A DNA stretch of 64,000 nt from Flavobacteriales bacterium. Lineage in GTDB: Bacteria; Bacteroidota; Bacteroidia; Flavobacteriales_F; PHOS-HE28. The position numbers were made by a program, and so were the translations under genes. The stretch covers positions 62,001 through 126,000 of the forward strand of contig JADJDP010000009.1 in the NCBI GenBank assembly GCA_016702645.1. Reading direction: 5' to 3'. Below the pieces are notes generated by a model. That model had not been told where the DNA came from. It worked only from the letters and a program-made list of their open reading frames with translations, and did not search any database. Shown here in pieces: positions 17,577 to 26,911 of this stretch. Each line of letters starts with the position of its first letter. The stretch's first letter is position 1.

Positions 17577-18251
17577 CTACTTCTTCGCGGCGGGCTTGGC
17601 GTCGGCAGCCTTGGCGTCGGCGGCTGGGGTCGCACCAGCGGCGGGTGTTGCACCAGCGGCGGGTGCGGCTCCGGGAGTAGCGGCTGTTGCTGCAGCAACC
17701 TCCTCCACTTTCTTCGGCACCTTCACCGTGGCCACCACATCCTCCGGGCTACCCACGGCTACTAGACCATCGAGCTTCAGGTCGCTCACATGTACGCTGT
17801 GGTTCAGTGCCAGGTTGGTCACGTCCACGTCGATGAAAGCTGGTATGCGTGAGGGGAGCCCCTTCACCGTGAGCTTGCGCATGGTCTGGTTGAGCTTGCC
17901 CCCTTCGCGCACCCCGGCTGGCTGGCCTTTGAGCCGGATCGAAAGCTGCACGCGCGCCTCGCGGTCCTCCTTCATCTCCATGAAGTCCACGTGGATCACG
18001 CGGTCGCTCAACGGGTGGAACTGCTTCTGGTGGACCATCGCGAGCGTCTTGTTGCCGCCGAGATCGAGTTCGATGCTGTTCGCCTCCGGAGTGAAGACAA
18101 CCTTGCGAAGAGCGGCCTCTTCCACACTGAAGTGAACAGTGCTGGAGCCGCCATAAAGCACGCAGGGTACGCGCTTCGCCCGGCGCAATTGGGCGGCATA
18201 CTTGGTGCCGATGTGATCGCGGACGGTGCCGCTGAGCGCTACTTTGTTCAT
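17577..18251 (-). CDS. rplY: 50S ribosomal protein L25 / general stress protein Ctc
   Basis: The 224-residue protein is a long-form (Ctc) L25 that binds 5S rRNA. The N-terminal L25 domain covers about residues 1-90 (LSGTVRDHIGTKYAAQLRR, VPCVLYGG, HVDFMEM). The TL5-type beta domain covers about 95-185 (LKGQPAGVREGGKLNQTMR, IPAFIDVDVTNL). A low-complexity tail of AAGATP repeats ends in KPAAKK. MNKVALSG at 18251 is preferred over an ATG seven codons upstream. It is 13 bp downstream of prs and probably co-transcribed with it. Confidence 0.95.
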   Translation of the reverse strand: MNKVALSGTVRDHIGTKYAAQLRRAKRVPCVLYGGSSTVHFSVEEAALRKVVFTPEANSIELDLGGNKTLAMVHQKQFHPLSDRVIHVDFMEMKEDREARVQLSIRLKGQPAGVREGGKLNQTMRKLTVKGLPSRIPAFIDVDVTNLALNHSVHVSDLKLDGLVAVGSPEDVVATVKVPKKVEEVAAATAATPGAAPAAGATPAAGATPAADAKAADAKPAAKK

Positions 18252-18264
18252 GACCGAACGGGTG

Positions 18265-19212
18265 TTATGCAATTATGAAATGACTGCTGATGCTTTCGTG
18301 GCTGCGCACTCGACGGATCACGTCGGCGAACAGTTGGGCCACGGAAAGTTGCTTGATCTTGTTGGTGTGGGCCAACTTCTCCGGCCCAATTGGAATGGTA
18401 TCGGTAACAATGAGCTCCGTGAGCGTACTGCGCTCTATCCGCTGGCATGCATCGCCGCTGAGAACCGCGTGGGTACAAACCGCACGGACGGAGAGCGCGC
18501 CGAGGTCCGTCATCATATCGGCGGCTTTGGTGAGGGTTCCTGCGGTGTCGATCATATCATCGACCAGCACACCGTTCTTGCCCTTTACGTCACCGATCAC
18601 CGTCATGCGCTCGATCTGGTTGGCCACTTTTCGCTGCTTGTAGCAGATGGCCATATCACAGCCCAGGTGCTTGCTATAGGCGTTGGCCCGCTTGGTTCCT
18701 CCGGTATCCGGTGCTGCCATGACCAGGTCTTTCAGTCCCAACTCCTTGATATGCGGAAGGAAGATGCTGCTGGCGAACAGGTGGTCCACAGGAACCTCGA
18801 AGAAGCCCTGGATCTGGTCCGCATGAAGGTCCATCGTCATCACACGGTCCACGCCTGCGGCCGTGAGCATGTTGGCCACCAACTTGGCCCCGATGCTTAC
18901 ACGGGGTTTATCCTTTCGGTCTTGTCGGGCGAATCCGAAATAGGGCAGAACGGCCACGATGCGTTTCGCACTGGCGCGCTTGGCCGCATCCACCATCATA
19001 AGAAGCTCAAGCAAGTTGTCAGCCGGAGGGAACGTGCTCTGAACGATGAAGACGAGATCGCCACGCACCGTTTCCTCGAAACTTGGTTGGAACTCGCCGT
19101 CGCTGAAGCGGCTCACGCTCACCTCGCCCAAGCGCTCCCCGCTCGAGGCCGCTATTTGCTCGGCCAAGTACCGGGTGGCGGTACCGCTGAAGATCTTGGC
19201 GCTTTCCTGCAT
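18265..19212 (-). CDS. prs: Ribose-phosphate pyrophosphokinase (PRPP synthase)
   Basis: The 315-residue enzyme makes PRPP from ribose 5-phosphate and ATP, feeding purine, pyrimidine, His and Trp synthesis. Motifs are RFSDGEFQPSFEETVRG, the regulatory-flap region YFGFARQDRKDKPR, the metal-binding DLHADQIQGFF, and the PRPP loop VDDMIDTAGTLTKA. The start MQESAKIFSG matches the family. The promoter-like TACATTTGCCGCCC sequence is 28 nt upstream. An in-frame extension to 19380 has no family similarity and was rejected. Confidence 0.96.
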   Translation of the reverse strand: MQESAKIFSGTATRYLAEQIAASSGERLGEVSVSRFSDGEFQPSFEETVRGDLVFIVQSTFPPADNLLELLMMVDAAKRASAKRIVAVLPYFGFARQDRKDKPRVSIGAKLVANMLTAAGVDRVMTMDLHADQIQGFFEVPVDHLFASSIFLPHIKELGLKDLVMAAPDTGGTKRANAYSKHLGCDMAICYKQRKVANQIERMTVIGDVKGKNGVLVDDMIDTAGTLTKAADMMTDLGALSVRAVCTHAVLSGDACQRIERSTLTELIVTDTIPIGPEKLAHTNKIKQLSVAQLFADVIRRVRSHESISSHFIIA

Positions 19213-19233
19213 GGCTTGCCGGGAACCGGAAAC

Positions 19234-19247
19234 GGGCGGCAAATGTA
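19234..19247 (-). promoter_or_regulatory. Putative extended -7 promoter box for prs
   Basis: The minus strand reads TACATTTGCCGCCC: TAnnTTTG followed by the GC-rich GCCGCCC seen at several other genes in this window. Confidence 0.55.
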
Positions 19248-19304
19248 GCGATCCGGCCGTGGTTATCAACGATCGTTGGTGAAGGCCCCGCCTGACCCTC
19301 CGGT

Positions 19305-19312
19305 TATCTTGC
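19305..19312 (+). promoter_or_regulatory. Putative -7 promoter box for rnr
   Basis: TATCTTGC followed by CGGCCC lies 40 nt upstream of the rnr start codon. It resembles the extended box of neighbouring genes; no well-spaced TTG element is evident. Confidence 0.4.
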
Positions 19313-19352
19313 CGGCCCTCTGGAAAACCCGCCTGGAGCCCCCCCTCGATAC

Positions 19353-21545
19353 ATGCCCCGCAACCGTCCCCAACCCTCACCCGGCCAGCTTGCCCAAGAT
19401 GTGCTTGCCGCCGTCAGAAAGTCCGGGCATGCCGGTATCACCAGCCAGCAATTGGCCCTGCAGCTGGGCTTCAAGGACAAGGGGCACCGCTACATGCTTT
19501 TCGACGCGCTGGAAGCCCTTTTGGACGAGGGCCGGATCCAAAGCGGAAAAAAGGGCCGCTACACCGCCCAAGGGGGCAAGGACAGCGTGGAGGGGACCAT
19601 CGACATCATTACCAGCGGAGCCGGCTACGTGCGTGTGGAGGGAGGAACGGAGGATGTCTTCGTACACGGCCGCAACGTGGGCATGGCCCTGCATGGGGAC
19701 CGCGTGCTCATCAAGCTGATGGGGGGACGTGGAAGTCGAGCCGAGGGCAAGGTTCTGGAGGTGCTCAGCCGCAGACGCAACGAGTTCGTGGGTACCATAC
19801 AAAAACAACAGGGTCGCCTGTTGCTGGTCGCGGACGACCAACGTGTGAAGCGCCCCTTCTTCATCCCGCCGCACGAAGCCTTGAACGCCAAGGAGGGCGA
19901 CAAGGCGATCATCGAACTGGGCGAGTGGAAAGACACGCGCGACATTCCACGTGGCAAGGTGTTGCGGGTGCTTGGCCGGGCCGGCGAGCACCAAGTGGAG
20001 ATGCATGCGATCCTCGCCGAATTCGGCCTGCCACTGGAATTCCCGGAAAGTGTGGTAAGGGCGTCCGAGAGCATCGCCGATGGGGTCACCGAAGCCGAGA
20101 TCGCGAGTCGCCGCGACGTGCGGACCATTCCAACGATCACGATCGACCCCGACGACGCGAAAGACCTTGACGACGCATTGAGCGTTCGTCGCTTGGAGAG
20201 CGGCCATTGGGAGATCGGTGTGCACATAGCCGATGTGAGCCACTACGTGCGTCCCAAGAGCGTGATCGATATGGAGGCAGCGAACCGGGCGACCAGTGTT
20301 TATCTGGTCGATCGCGTGGTGCCCATGCTGCCTGAGAAGTTGAGCAACGACCTCTGTTCGCTCAACCCGCATACGGACAAGCTGAGCTTCAGCGCCATCT
20401 TCGAAATGGACGAGCGGGCGGACATCAAGACCGAGTGGTACGGTCGAACCGTAATGCGCTCCCAGCGTCGGTTCGCATACGCCGAGGCACAGGCGATCAT
20501 CGATGGTGGCGAGGGTGACTTCAGGGCGGAGGTTCTTGTGCTGCACCGGCTCTCGCAGGTGATGCGTAAGGAGCGCATTGAGAACGGCGCGCTGGAGATC
20601 GGTGGTAACGAGGTGAAGTTCAAGCTGGATGAGAAGGGTGCTCCCATCGGCGTGTTCGAGAAGGTGATGGGGCCTGCGAACTGGCTCATCGAAGAGTTCA
20701 TGTTGCTCGCGAACAAGCGCGTTGCCGCTTGGGTGAACAAGCAACGCAAGGGTGGTGTGCCGCCCTTCGTGTATCGCGTACACGATCTCCCCTCCCCGGA
20801 AAAGGTGGAACAACTACGTGCGCTCGCGAAAAGTTTCGGGCACTCGCTCGTTACGAAACAGGACGAGGATCTGCCGCACGCGATCAATCGCTTGTTGCAC
20901 GATGTACGCGGGAAGGAAGAGGAGAACATCATCAAGCAAGTGGCCATTCGTAGTATGGCCAAGGCCATTTACAGCACCGAGAACATCGGTCACTATGGTC
21001 TGGCCTTCGAGCACTATACCCACTTCACCTCCCCAATTCGCCGGTATCCCGACCTATTGGTGCATCGTGCCATGGCCCACTACCTGGCCGGCGGAACGCA
21101 CTTGGACCGCGAAGCGCTCGAGCTGAGCTGCAAACACAGCTCGCGCATGGAGAAACAAGCGAGCGATGCAGAGCGAGCGAGCATCCGCTACAAACAGGCC
21201 GAGTATTTGCTGGCCCGCATCGGGCAAAGCTTCGAGGGTATCATCAGCGGGCTCACGGCTTGGGGCCTGTACGTGGAGCTGCGTGAGAACAAATGCGAAG
21301 GCATGATCGGCTTGCGCGAACTTCCCGGTGATGTGTTCCGCTTCGATCAAGACCGGTATTGCGTGGTCGGTCAGCGCACCGGACGCAAATTCAGTTTGGG
21401 CGACGAGGTGATGGTGACGATCAAAGCCGTGGACATGGATCGACGTGCCGTGGACTTCGTTCTCATGGAGGGTCGTGGGCCGGTAACCACTTCCGGCAAG
21501 TTCGAACGGCGCCCGGCAGCAAAGAAGAAACCCGGCCGACGTTGA
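19353..21545 (+). CDS. rnr: Ribonuclease R
   Basis: The 730-residue 3'-5' exoribonuclease is of the RNB family. It has an N-terminal winged helix (about 10-70), cold-shock domains (about 80-240), the RNB catalytic domain and an S1 domain (about 640-715). The RNB signature TIDPDDAKDLDDALSV carries the four metal-binding Asp residues, and a YTHFTSPIRRYPDLLVHR segment follows. A Lys/Arg-rich tail (RRPAAKKKPGRR) ends the protein. It degrades structured RNA and takes part in rRNA quality control. It is divergent from prs and convergent with the LytTR regulator gene. Confidence 0.96.
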   Translation: MPRNRPQPSPGQLAQDVLAAVRKSGHAGITSQQLALQLGFKDKGHRYMLFDALEALLDEGRIQSGKKGRYTAQGGKDSVEGTIDIITSGAGYVRVEGGTEDVFVHGRNVGMALHGDRVLIKLMGGRGSRAEGKVLEVLSRRRNEFVGTIQKQQGRLLLVADDQRVKRPFFIPPHEALNAKEGDKAIIELGEWKDTRDIPRGKVLRVLGRAGEHQVEMHAILAEFGLPLEFPESVVRASESIADGVTEAEIASRRDVRTIPTITIDPDDAKDLDDALSVRRLESGHWEIGVHIADVSHYVRPKSVIDMEAANRATSVYLVDRVVPMLPEKLSNDLCSLNPHTDKLSFSAIFEMDERADIKTEWYGRTVMRSQRRFAYAEAQAIIDGGEGDFRAEVLVLHRLSQVMRKERIENGALEIGGNEVKFKLDEKGAPIGVFEKVMGPANWLIEEFMLLANKRVAAWVNKQRKGGVPPFVYRVHDLPSPEKVEQLRALAKSFGHSLVTKQDEDLPHAINRLLHDVRGKEEENIIKQVAIRSMAKAIYSTENIGHYGLAFEHYTHFTSPIRRYPDLLVHRAMAHYLAGGTHLDREALELSCKHSSRMEKQASDAERASIRYKQAEYLLARIGQSFEGIISGLTAWGLYVELRENKCEGMIGLRELPGDVFRFDQDRYCVVGQRTGRKFSLGDEVMVTIKAVDMDRRAVDFVLMEGRGPVTTSGKFERRPAAKKKPGRR

Positions 21546-21583
21546 TCGACCGGGTCACTGTGCGCTGTTCTCTTCGAGCGGAA

Positions 21584-22339
21584 CTAGACGAGGTTGAGCC
21601 GCTTGGCGAGATCGTCCTTGTAGCTGCCACCGATCGGGATCACTTTCTTATCGTTCTCCAGGATCAGGTTCGGTTGTTCGATCGCCGTGATCTTATCGAC
21701 CCGGACGATGAAGCTGCGATGAACGCGGATGAAATCGCTTTCGGGCAATTTTGCCTCGATGTCCTTCATGGTGCTGTGGACGGTGTAGCGCGTGTTCAGC
21801 GTGTTGATGACCACATAGTCCTTCAATGCTTCGATGAAGTAGATGTCGCTCGTCTTCAGCTTCACCAGGCGACTGTTGCTCTTCACGAAGAGGATGTCCT
21901 TGCCGGTGTCCTTGCTTTCGACCAAGGCGTACAGCAGATCTCGCTCCTTCAGGACCTCGGTTTCCTTCTTGTGCTTGTACAGCGCCATCTCGATCGACGT
22001 GTGGATGTCGATCTCCTTGAACGGCTTGATGATGTAACCATAGGGTTGCGTCACTTTTGCCTTGGCCAAAGTGCTCTCATCCGCGTAGGCGGTGAGGAAG
22101 ATCACCGGGATGTTCGTGTTACGCCGGATCGCATCGGCCGCATCGATCCCGTTCATCTCGCCCTTGAGCATTATGTCCATGAGAATGATGTCCGGCATGT
22201 GTTCGCTGGCAAGAGCTACCGCCATTTCACCGGTGTTCGCCGCGCCCACCACGTTGTACCCCAATTTCTTGAGGCTGTGCTGGATATCCTTGCTAACAAT
22301 GCTCTCATCCTCCACCACGAGGACGTTCGTCTGCGCCAT
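21584..22339 (-). CDS. LytTR-family response regulator
   Basis: The 251-residue protein has a receiver domain (residues 4-122) with acidic pair E10/D11, phospho-acceptor Asp55 (IILMDIML) and the conserved Thr and Lys in FLTAYAD and YIIKPF. A LytTR DNA-binding domain covers about 145-245 (FVKSNSRLVKLKTSDIYFIEA, VHSTMKDIEAKLP, FIRVHRSFIVRVDKI). The start MAQTNVLVVEDE lies inside the end of the upstream kinase gene, a 35-bp overlap. The kinase and regulator are therefore almost certainly a co-translated two-component pair. Confidence 0.93.
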   Translation of the reverse strand: MAQTNVLVVEDESIVSKDIQHSLKKLGYNVVGAANTGEMAVALASEHMPDIILMDIMLKGEMNGIDAADAIRRNTNIPVIFLTAYADESTLAKAKVTQPYGYIIKPFKEIDIHTSIEMALYKHKKETEVLKERDLLYALVESKDTGKDILFVKSNSRLVKLKTSDIYFIEALKDYVVINTLNTRYTVHSTMKDIEAKLPESDFIRVHRSFIVRVDKITAIEQPNLILENDKKVIPIGGSYKDDLAKRLNLV

Positions 22340-25310
22340 GTCCGCTTTGCTTGATACGTTCAAAAGTAAGTAAATACGTTGCCCCCGGAGGGCCGTGTCG
22401 CTCAATCTGACCGTCCAGCTGGCCAACCAGCATATGCACGAGCTCCAACCCCAGGTTGCCGTCCCGCTGATCATCGAACCCTTCGGGTAGGCCAATTCCG
22501 TCGTCGCCCACGGTAATGACAACCCGGTCTCCGATCAACTGCAACCGCACACGCACGGTACCCGCGCTATCGCTGGGGTATGCATGCTTCAGCGCGTTGC
22601 TGATGAGCTCGTTCAGGATAAGACCGCATGGGCTCGCTTGATCGAGCACCAAGGGCACCGGGTCCGGACCCAGGTCCAGATCCAATGAGATGCGTCCGCT
22701 GAGGCTGTAGCTCATGACAAGATTCCGCGCCAGCCCATCGATGTAATTGCCCAGATCGATAAGGCTGAACTGTTTGTTCTGGTAGAGGCTCTCGTGAATG
22801 AGTGCCATGCTCCGGATCCGGTCGCGGCTATGGTGGAGGATCTCCTGTAGCCGGGGATCGTCATCCACCCGCGCGCCTTGAAGCTTCATGATGCTGTTGA
22901 TCACCTGCAGGTTGTTCTTCACCCGGTGGTGCACCTCCTTCAGCAACACCTCCTTTTCACCAAGGCTCTGGATCAGTTCCTCCTGTGCCTGTTTTCGATC
23001 GGTGATACCGTACGCGAGGCAGGAAACCTCCTGCACCTCGCCGTTGACAACGATCGGGTTCAAGAAATTCTCGACCCATGCGGGCCGCCCGTGCAGGTCT
23101 ATCAACTCGACTTCGAACTGCTGTGCTTTTCCACGGAGCGCGTTGGCGTAGTTCACCAACAACGCCTTCGCTCTTTCCGGAGCTATGCGCGCGGCCATGC
23201 GTTCCGCGAAGCGGTCGCCAATGGCGAAGGTGATGCCGTGCACCTGTTCAATGGAGCGTTTGAAGTGCTCATTGCACGACGTGATACGCATGTCCTTGTC
23301 AAGCGTCCAGATCATCATGTTGGCCGAGCTCTCGAAAATGGCCTTGAGCCTGGCGGCTTGTTCGCGCACGGTATCCTCGGCCACCTTCTGTTCGGTGATC
23401 TCGTGGCCCACGCCGAACACCTCATTCGCGGATCCCGACCGATCGAACACCGGGCTCAGGAAGATCTCGTTGCATACGCGCCGTCCTTGCTTATCGGTGA
23501 CATCTGTTTCGAAACGGATCGGAACACCAGCGAAAGCCTCTTTGTACTTCTTCTCCCAAAAGGCGTGATAGCTATCGCTGGCGAATTTCTTCCGTGGACC
23601 CTCCTGGCTCTCCTTCAATTCGGGCCGCACGCCGTAAAGCCGCTCGATCATGTCACCGTAGCCCTTGTTGAACGAGGTGAGTTTGATCGAGGGGTCCACC
23701 GTCCAGAACATGTGTTCACTGCTTTCGAAGAGCGCACGAAGTTTCGCTTCGTGGTCCTCCACCTGTTGCCGCGCGGCCAGCATCCCGGTGATGTCGCGGA
23801 AGATGCTTCGCGTTGCCACTGGTCGGCCTTCGCTCGTGCGAACGGTCATCGTTCCTTCCACCGTGATGGTCCGCCCCTCCTTCGTAACGAAAACCAAGCG
23901 GACCGTACCGGGTTGTTCGCCGCGCAAGACCTGCTCCATGAGGTGTTCACAGGATGCCCGCTGGTCGGGATGCACCAGGTCGAGCATCGAAAGCCGGGGT
24001 ATCTCGGCCTCGGAATAGCCCATCGCCCGCCGCCAGGCATCGTTCACGTATTCAAAGCGTCCATCGGACCCAACGCTTTGGATAAGATCGGTCGCGTTCT
24101 CAAAAAGATCCCTGTACCGTTCCTCACTTGCTTTAAGCGCTTCCTGGTCGCGCTTCATCCGCGTGATGTCGCGTGAGACACCCATTGCCCCAACGGCCCT
24201 TCCTTCCGGATCGAACAAACGCGACGCTGCGAGGAAGGTGGTGAACTCGTTCCCGAACTTGTCCACATTGCGCACCTCGCCCGCGTAGGCCCCATGTGTG
24301 TCCAGTTCGTGCTGCACGCGCCGATACTCCAGAGGGTCCGCGTAAAGCTTCTCGGTGTTGCTCCCCAGTATCTCTTCAGCCTCATAGCCAAAACGGATGC
24401 TGGCTGCGGGGTTGTACTCCGTGATGTTGCCCTCTGGGTCGGCAGCCATGATCATGTCCAACGAGCTGTCGATGAGGTTGCGTGCGAAGTGCCGCGATCT
24501 GCGCAAAGCCTCCTGTGTGCGTCGGTGTTCCCCGATCTCCTCCCGCAACACTTGGTTCACCTCCTCTGCCATTTGAAGCCGCACACGCTCGCGTATTGTT
24601 CGTTGCTGCGCGCCATGGTCCTGTACCGTGAACTGGAGTGCACCATCGCCCTCATGCACTGTGCTGGTGCATACGATCTGGAATTCACGCTCGGGAAGGG
24701 CGGCTGAACGCACCCGGATGGGGCTGTCGGTCGGGTCGCTCGTGGCCTTGGTCATCAAATCTTCCAGCAGCTCGTGATCGTCTTTGTTCCACAGCGCCAG
24801 GAATTCGCTACCGGTCAGATCCTGTTCGAGCAATCGCTCGGCCGCTGGATTGGCATAGCGGACCCGGCCTCCGGCGACAACGAGAAGCCCGTCATGCATT
24901 CGCTCGACAAGGCTGCGATAGCTCGTCATCAATGCGCGCTGCTCGGCCTCCGCCTGGCGGATCGAGGTCACATCGATGAGCATGCCCTGGATCGTCGCTA
25001 CGCGGCCCTCTTCATCATCAAGGAACACGTTCTCCAACACGTACACGTCCCGGCCGTTGCGATGCCTCAACCTCATCTCGTGGTTGATGAGCTTCTTCTC
25101 TTTGCGCAAGGAGGCCAAGTACTGCTCTCGATCCTCGGGCGCATGATAGAGGTCCCGAGCGGTGTGCCGCAAAAGCTCTTCCCGGTTCGTGTAGCCCAGG
25201 ATGTGTGCGAGCGCATCATTGCACTCGAGCATGCGTCCATCCGGCGTGGTGCGGAAGATGCCGGCGAGGTTGCGGCTGACGAGGTCGTTGTACTGCCTCT
25301 TCAACTCCAA
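22305..25310 (-). CDS. Soluble multi-PAS sensor histidine kinase (HisKA_2 type)
   Basis: The 1001-residue protein has about six consecutive PAS/PAC units (roughly residues 5-120, 125-240, 275-390, 395-515, 520-650 and 660-780). A HisKA_2-type phospho-acceptor helix follows at about 795-870 (LLKEVHHRVKNNLQVINSIM). The HATPase domain is at about 890-990, with its N box in LILNELISNALKHAY. No membrane segment is visible, so it probably senses a cytoplasmic or diffusible signal such as redox state, gas or a ligand in a PAS pocket. It overlaps the LytTR regulator gene by 35 bp. The reading frame has no ATG before the first PAS domain. TTG 25310 is used here, but an upstream ATG at about 25346 in another frame raises the chance of a missed frameshift. 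Confidence 0.88.
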   Translation of the reverse strand: MELKRQYNDLVSRNLAGIFRTTPDGRMLECNDALAHILGYTNREELLRHTARDLYHAPEDREQYLASLRKEKKLINHEMRLRHRNGRDVYVLENVFLDDEEGRVATIQGMLIDVTSIRQAEAEQRALMTSYRSLVERMHDGLLVVAGGRVRYANPAAERLLEQDLTGSEFLALWNKDDHELLEDLMTKATSDPTDSPIRVRSAALPEREFQIVCTSTVHEGDGALQFTVQDHGAQQRTIRERVRLQMAEEVNQVLREEIGEHRRTQEALRRSRHFARNLIDSSLDMIMAADPEGNITEYNPAASIRFGYEAEEILGSNTEKLYADPLEYRRVQHELDTHGAYAGEVRNVDKFGNEFTTFLAASRLFDPEGRAVGAMGVSRDITRMKRDQEALKASEERYRDLFENATDLIQSVGSDGRFEYVNDAWRRAMGYSEAEIPRLSMLDLVHPDQRASCEHLMEQVLRGEQPGTVRLVFVTKEGRTITVEGTMTVRTSEGRPVATRSIFRDITGMLAARQQVEDHEAKLRALFESSEHMFWTVDPSIKLTSFNKGYGDMIERLYGVRPELKESQEGPRKKFASDSYHAFWEKKYKEAFAGVPIRFETDVTDKQGRRVCNEIFLSPVFDRSGSANEVFGVGHEITEQKVAEDTVREQAARLKAIFESSANMMIWTLDKDMRITSCNEHFKRSIEQVHGITFAIGDRFAERMAARIAPERAKALLVNYANALRGKAQQFEVELIDLHGRPAWVENFLNPIVVNGEVQEVSCLAYGITDRKQAQEELIQSLGEKEVLLKEVHHRVKNNLQVINSIMKLQGARVDDDPRLQEILHHSRDRIRSMALIHESLYQNKQFSLIDLGNYIDGLARNLVMSYSLSGRISLDLDLGPDPVPLVLDQASPCGLILNELISNALKHAYPSDSAGTVRVRLQLIGDRVVITVGDDGIGLPEGFDDQRDGNLGLELVHMLVGQLDGQIERHGPPGATYLLTFERIKQSGHGADERPRGGG

Positions 25311-25378
25311 ATACGCCTGGGCAAGCTCGGTTCCCCGCTTCCACGTCCATGGGACGAACTTACTCGTTGGGGTCCGCC

Positions 25379-26911
25379 TCAGGGTTGTTCTTCCCCCACG
25401 GCATAGGGTGGTGGTACGCGCTCGCCGTCGATCCGGATCTCCATGCCGTCGCGGTACTTGATCACCAACAGGACCACGCCGCCTTCATTGTAGTACGTGA
25501 AGTCGCCCTGCTCAAGCCCCATGGTGAATCTTCCCTCAAGGCGCAACTGGCCGTTCGGCCAGTACCACTTGTGCTTCCCGTTAGGTTCACCATCCACGAA
25601 AGAGCCCGTGAAGTACTTGCCCCCGTCCTCGTAGGTATAGGTCCATGGGCCATCCTTGAGACCGCCTTTGTAGGCGCCTTCCTCTTTATGATCTCCCACC
25701 TCGTAGAGCCACTTGCCTTCGCGTTGACCATCGATGTATTCACCTTGCGTGAGCACCTTGCCTTGCTCGTCATATTCCACTGAGGCACCATCCTCGCGGC
25801 CTTTGCGGTAGAGTTCCTCGCGGTGCAGGGATCCTCCCTCGTAGTACCACTGCCAAGTACCCTGCGCAAGTCCGTTCAAGAATTTCCCCTTTTGCTCAAC
25901 CTTTCCGCTGCGGTGATAGAAGTTCCACTCGCCGTCCTTTTTGCCCTCCTTGTAAGATCCCTCGGCGCGCTTCTCGCCCGTAGCGAAGTATTCAACCCAA
26001 GGCCCTTCCATCGCCCCGATGTCGTTCACCAGGCCTTGGCTGATGAGCTGGTCGCCTTGGTAGATCTTGGCCGAGGAAACAGTTCCGTCCAGACTGAACT
26101 CCTTGAACAATCCTTCGCGTTTGCCGCTCTTTGAATAGCTGCCGAGCGAGGCGACCTTGCCGTTCGGGTGGAACGTCCGCTTGATCTCCACGGTGAGCGT
26201 TTCCTGTGCCTTGGCATCCACCACTCCGGCATCATACTTCACCAGGTCCTTCAGGTTTCCCAGCGCATCGTATTCCTTGAATATCCCCTGCAACCGATCA
26301 TCCACGTAGGTGCCTTCGGTGCGCACCTTTCCGTTCGGGTGGAACTCTTTCCAAGGGCCTTGTTTCATGCCCGCTCGGTCTATACGGTTGATGTCCTCGC
26401 GCTTACGAAGCATACCAGTGCCGTAGTAGAGAAGTGCGACCACTCTTCCATCTTCCGAATACTCCAGCCCCCTGCCCTCTTCCTTGCCCGCTTTGAAAGG
26501 CACCTCCCGTTGCACCTTGCCGTTCGGGTAGAAGTAGTGGGCTACACCCTCCCGCAGATCGGCCGTATAGAATTCTTCGCTCAACAAGGTACCCGTGGTA
26601 TCGTACTTCCGCATGGGACCCTCCTTCTTATCCGCAGCATAGTTGGTCTCGCTCTGCAACGCTCCCTGGGGAGTGTAGAAACGCCAGAGGCTATCAAGTT
26701 GGAAACGCTTCCTCCCCCCTTCGCTGCGCAGGATCCCGCTCTCGTAATAGGTCTTCCACCAGCCTTCAGGCTTGCCATCGACCAGGTATCCTTCGCTGCT
26801 GACCTTGCCGTTCGAATGGTAGTAGCGCTTGTAACCGTCCTCCTCCCCTTGTGCGATGATCGAGCCCACCACACACATCATCAAGATCACATAACACACA
26901 CACCTCTTCAT
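25379..26911 (-). CDS. Secreted MORN-repeat (YwqK-like) protein
   Basis: The 510-residue protein has a signal peptide (MKRCVCYVILMMCVVGSIIA) and about twenty MORN-like repeats of roughly 23 residues. Typical units are YYHSNGKVSSEGYLVDGKPEG, FHPNGKVRTEGTYVDDRLQG and YKEGKKDGEWNFYHRSGKVEQ. Such repeats form long beta-hairpin sheets. In Bacteroidota they occur in YwqK/toxin-antitoxin-like annotations whose biochemical role is unknown. The gene lies upstream of the PAS kinase gene (about 68 bp gap, same strand) and may share its transcript. Its promoter must lie in the AT-rich tract at 26905-26960. Confidence 0.85.
   Translation of the reverse strand: MKRCVCYVILMMCVVGSIIAQGEEDGYKRYYHSNGKVSSEGYLVDGKPEGWWKTYYESGILRSEGGRKRFQLDSLWRFYTPQGALQSETNYAADKKEGPMRKYDTTGTLLSEEFYTADLREGVAHYFYPNGKVQREVPFKAGKEEGRGLEYSEDGRVVALLYYGTGMLRKREDINRIDRAGMKQGPWKEFHPNGKVRTEGTYVDDRLQGIFKEYDALGNLKDLVKYDAGVVDAKAQETLTVEIKRTFHPNGKVASLGSYSKSGKREGLFKEFSLDGTVSSAKIYQGDQLISQGLVNDIGAMEGPWVEYFATGEKRAEGSYKEGKKDGEWNFYHRSGKVEQKGKFLNGLAQGTWQWYYEGGSLHREELYRKGREDGASVEYDEQGKVLTQGEYIDGQREGKWLYEVGDHKEEGAYKGGLKDGPWTYTYEDGGKYFTGSFVDGEPNGKHKWYWPNGQLRLEGRFTMGLEQGDFTYYNEGGVVLLVIKYRDGMEIRIDGERVPPPYAVGEEQP

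Noticed and set aside
19377..20813. Long minus-strand open frame (478 codons) inside rnr
   Set aside because: It is antisense to ribonuclease R, with a His/Val-rich translation lacking motifs or a start context.
22878..24176. Long plus-strand open frame (432 codons) inside the histidine kinase gene
   Set aside because: It is antisense to well-supported PAS domains, with no recognisable protein features.
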